This document shows, piece by piece, positions 61,201 through 64,000 of a DNA stretch of 64,000 bases; position 1 is the stretch's first letter; every line of letters starts with the position of its first letter. Under the pieces are notes generated by a model. That model did not search any database. It saw only the letters and a program-made list of their open reading frames with translations, and had not been told where the DNA came from. Source of the DNA: Cercis canadensis (Eukaryota > Streptophyta > Magnoliopsida > Fabales > Fabaceae); NCBI GenBank assembly GCA_003255065.1, contig QAOA01000648.1, positions 417,072 to 481,071 of the forward strand. Direction: 5' to 3'. The position numbers and the translations under genes are program-made.

Positions 61201-64000
61201 TCTCAAAGTACTTAACAGCAGAGCTAGAAGCACCAAAATGACTGACAGCATTACTGCAAATGGCCAGGGACCCCCAAAAGTATAAAGAAGCTCCTCTAGA
61301 GGTGTATAGCAATTTGGCATTCTGTACTTGTCAGATATACATTTATATGGACACGATGCCTGCCTAACTCCCCCTGCAATGAAGAAGAGCATCCCAAAAG
61401 TTAAAGAGCACAGAAATTTTGGCAGGTCAAACCAAGTCACATCCATCAAGGTACCTCGTACATATATGAAATTTGCACGATTGGGAAGAAGATTAAGAGA
61501 ACAAGGAGTGCAGAGGTGAGCATCAGAGCCATCAACATCTTTATAAGTACCAATAGGGCATTCCTGAAAATTCACTTCGTTGTTCAATCACATTCAGGAA
61601 ATAGCTTTCTAGTGCAGGTGCAAGCATTATTAGAAAAGACAAACAGCTTGAATGAAGCCAAAGCTAATGTTTTAATTTAGTATGAACTGTAAGGGAACAA
61701 TAGCAGAGATGACAGATATAGACATTCAAGTGATACAGAACTGCCCCCATACATAGCACATCAATGAACCAGTGAACCCAAAAGCAAAAACAGTTCAATG
61801 AAGTCACAAGAATGGCTTTTGCATCTCTAACAAAAAGAATGTATATTTTTTCGTTTTGCTTGTCATTGAAAGTGATGGACAAATGCATACCTCCTATGAC
61901 CTAGTCAAAAGCAAAACAAGGAATAGAAAACCATTTGGAACAAACCTTACAAAAAATTCCATAAAGGCCCTTAGGGCATGCTTTCCCCGTAATGGTACCC
62001 CCCTCTCCATGACGACCACCATCATTCCCAGCACCACCACTGTTGGAAATCATAAAGAGATATGCTGTTAGCCTGTGACTAAGCAAACTTTATTTGAAGA
62101 AAATGACCATTTTCATATTCCAACATAATTTATAAATTACTTAAAATAATCAAAATTCAAATTACTTAAAGAGTAAAAGGTCATTTTAGTCCTTGAAAAA
62201 TTGAGCAGAAATCACTTGGATCCTTAAAAGATTTTTTGTATCACCCAAGTCCCAAGTTCAAAAAGTCTATCAAAAGGGTCCTTTTTTACTATCACTTGGG
62301 TCCTTGAAAAGGACCATTTTGATTGACTTTTTAAACTTTCCAGGATCAAATGATACAAAAATCTTTCAAGGACCCAAGTGATTTTTCCGATATCTTTCAA
62401 GGACCAAAATGACCTTTTATTCTTCCAAATAGGGTGTAGAGATATTAATCAAAAGCATCCATAGGCCTTCTCCTATTGGGAAGTTGGTTCCTTAAAAGGT
62501 AGCAAAGCCTCTTCGACAAAGTGGTCAAGAGTTTGATCCTTGCCTCCTTATTCTGTGGGACAGGGTTGTGTTCTTGGCCTCCCTTGGGTGCCATGCACAT
62601 GGTTTCTTTAAGGGCATTTCCTTGACTACCATGTAGAGAGATTGGAAAGCCATTTTATTTTAATGTTTCTCTTTCATTTTTCCTGTATTTTCTTGTTCAA
62701 GGAGGATTTCTTGTCCTTCTCTTCCTTTGTACTCCTTCTCTCTATAATGAAGTTTTTTCTTTCATCCCAAAAAAAAAAAAAAAAAAATTGGAGAAAAAAA
62801 GGAAATCTTATCCTCTTTCTTTGTACTTTTTCTTTCTTCTCCTTACATAGATATATATATATGCAAGTCCAGGTCAAACTAGAGAGAAATAGAACAATCA
62901 TGCCGGATGATATGATAACAACAACATTAAATTACGAAAGTTCAGAACCTGGTATGGATAAATGGTATGTTATGTATAAGTTTGAATAATGAGGAAAACA
63001 GAACATATGCTCATATGCTTTTCCTATACAAAAACCTACAGCATAAATCATTCTTGCATCAACAGTCTGAGCACTTCATGGTAAGTCCAAAAGTTCAAAT
63101 TTAAGCAGCCCAAATCAGCAGAGAGCAATAGAATATCAAAAAATAGCTCTACAAATTTTGAAAGCAAATTGATTGAGTGATTAAAGCCTGACATTTATAT
63201 CCCAAATTATCACTACATGATGATAGTAAAGTTGCAAAAAACACCTGCAGTAGAAATTTTCATGTTTAATTCCGACACCATTAGTAGTAGTAATAACACA
63301 TACCTTCTGTTCATGGTGCCACTTATACTTGCAACAGGAACATACTCATCCCCCACACCAATCTTAGACCAATGGAAATGAATTCTCCCTCCTCCACCTC
63401 CACCGCCACCAAGGGGGCCACCATTGCCCCCAACAACAGATAAGGATGAATTCTCCAAAAGTCTGAGTTCTTGAAGGAAAAGAAGGACTGTCCCACCAGA
63501 ACCTCCACCGAGACTACCAACCAAGGAACCATCACTGCTCTTTATTGCTTTGCTAAAGCTTTGACCATCACCCCTCAAGGATCCATAAAGGTCAAGCCTC
63601 AAAAGAGGCCACTGGATGGATCCCATGACTAGCAAAAATTAAGCACAAATAACTATGATCAGAGCACACTATAAAAATTTAAATAAACCACTCTGATCAA
63701 AGACTATCATCTCCAGAACAGACATTTTTCTTTTTGGAAAGACTATTATCAGAGATGTTGCAGATGGTCTCTGTCTGATGACTCAATTTTATTTGTCATC
63801 ATTGCAGCAACAAACTTTGCATGTGCATGGTCAAAACAGAAACAGACCATTTTTCCTTGAAACAAATAAAATCAAAGAAATTGTTTAAAACTACTTACCA
63901 ATCATCCCCCCGCCAACTACATGTCCATAAGATGTGTTAGGCCCCTCAGTTCCACTACCCAACTCGCATGGAAGATTAGCATTTCCATATTTATTACCAC
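55203..64000 (-). CDS. Glycine-rich multi-pass membrane protein, C-terminal 807 residues (5' end outside window)
   Basis: Plant protein of unknown function in the At5g11700/At5g47020/At4g32920 family. Minus-strand segments in order: 64000-63899, 63628-63304, 62039-61946, 61563-61455, 61373-61108, 60985-60861, 60431-60197, 59442-59254, 59162-58876, 58132-57925, 57845-57606, 56480-56395, 55362-55203. All are GT-AG and in phase, ending at TAA (55203-55205). A Gly-rich outer region ([31 protein letters not shown]) is followed by a Cys-rich stretch (CPKGLYGIFCKECPIGTYKD). The latter resembles GCC2/GCC3 repeats, probably why relatives are labelled ephrin-receptor-like. Then come a membrane helix (FAVMLSVILVLLALLLS), a conserved cytosolic block (MYFMGPNTF, EYDHSCLRSCRSRALY, FFLGGDEKR, FGGDGSYM, LVAGLNAQLR) and several C-terminal helices. 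The end (NLEIQDFSLF) fits the family. Enzymatic function cannot be inferred. Confidence 0.92.
55363..57605 (-). other. Introns near the 3' end of the glycine-rich gene
   Basis: Two introns (55363-56394 and 56481-57605) flank the 86-nt exon 56395-56480. They are AT-rich with T- and CTT-rich tracts around 56730-56840. No repeat element, RNA gene or extra exon was recognised. The introns at 58133-58875, 59443-60196 and 60432-60860 also show nothing, except a SINE/LINE-like tail ('CTTGTACTCTTCCTTTC') at about 59930-60050. Confidence 0.55.
61374..61454 (-). other. 81-nt intron that is in frame and free of stops (exitron-like)
   Basis: The intron has GT-AG ends and is a multiple of three. Read through, it adds 27 residues including the hydrophobic FLCSLTFGMLFFIAG between YVRG and GVRQ. 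The family protein lacks this insert (from memory of Arabidopsis relatives), so removal is the norm. Retention would still give a full-length product. Confidence 0.7.
62171..62422. mobile_element. Foldback MITE, 252 bp
   Basis: The left end GAGTAAAAGGTCATTTTAGT (then CCTTGAAA) is matched in reverse complement by the right end, which closes TTTCAAGGACCAAAATGACC then TTTTATTC. 26 of 28 terminal bases pair. Inner blocks (ATCACTTGGATCCTT, AAAAAGTCTATCAAAAGGGTCC) also pair, so nearly the whole element folds into one hairpin with a loop of about 30 bases. It sits in intron 62040-63303. The 'AAAGGTCATTTTGGTCC' ends are of a type common in plant MITEs. Confidence 0.85.
62478..62790 (+). mobile_element. 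SINE-like element with A-rich tail
   Basis: A B-box-like AAGAGTTTGATCCTTGCC (about 62526-62543) is preceded by a possible A box (AAAGGTAGCAAAGCC). It is followed by a body, a pyrimidine-rich 3' region (CTTTGTACTCCTTCTCTCTA) and an A-run (62768-62787). Part of the body matches 41795-41870. It has no coding capacity. It could instead be a LINE 3' end. Confidence 0.5.

Noticed and set aside
62642-62989. 115-codon plus-strand frame
   Set aside because: It crosses the SINE-like pyrimidine tail and A-run; low-complexity, no domain.
1-64000. CRISPR array, bacterial operon, or a new defence-type system
   Set aside because: Introns, splice sites and gene families are those of a plant nuclear genome; no regular spacer-repeat array or prokaryote-type gene cluster is present.

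Overview
This is a eudicot plant nuclear window. It has spliced genes with GT-AG introns, AT-rich introns crowded with LTR retrotransposons, and proteins that match known Arabidopsis families. I cannot name the species; a woody eudicot such as grapevine is only a guess. I found no prokaryote-style operon, CRISPR array or clearly new molecular system. The interest lies in three conserved host genes and a layered fossil record in their introns.

Host genes. (1) Positions 1-33511, plus strand: the 3' part of a VPS13-family bulk lipid-transfer protein gene. It has 28 coding segments that join in one frame to 2272 residues ending at a stop codon; the 5' end lies outside the window. (2) Positions 36370-53163, plus strand: a complete peroxisomal Lon protease (LON2) with 17 exons and 886 residues, intact AAA+ and Ser/Lys protease motifs, and a C-terminal SKL. 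(3) Positions 55203-64000, minus strand: the 3' part of a large glycine-rich, multi-pass membrane protein of the At5g11700/At5g47020/At4g32920 type, with 13 coding segments. LON2 and gene 3 converge tail to tail. Their Arabidopsis counterparts are also near neighbours on chromosome 5.

Mobile layer. VPS13 intron 1557-5649 holds a truncated copia piece (2160-4884, minus) and a miniature TRIM element (4988-5367). VPS13 intron 14819-27388 (12.6 kb) holds an old, very decayed gypsy integrase fossil. A copia element (15533-20478, duplication CCAAT) and a young chromovirus-type gypsy element (20658-26424, duplication CTTAA) sit inside it. VPS13 intron 30486-32643 holds a second piece of the first copia family, in the opposite orientation. 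LON2 intron 44901-51719 holds another gypsy element of the same broad type (45514-50947, duplication GCGTG). All these elements lie in introns and every exon junction stays in frame. Two foldback MITEs (54024-54434, 62171-62422) and SINE/LINE scraps fill other non-coding parts.

Assembly quality. Three stretches of N occur. Two are flanked by copies of the same sequence on both sides, which suggests mis-joined reads rather than biology.

How the genes relate. VPS13 (membrane contact sites) and LON2 (peroxisome matrix) are both housekeeping organelle genes. Nothing in the sequence links the three genes beyond neighbourhood.
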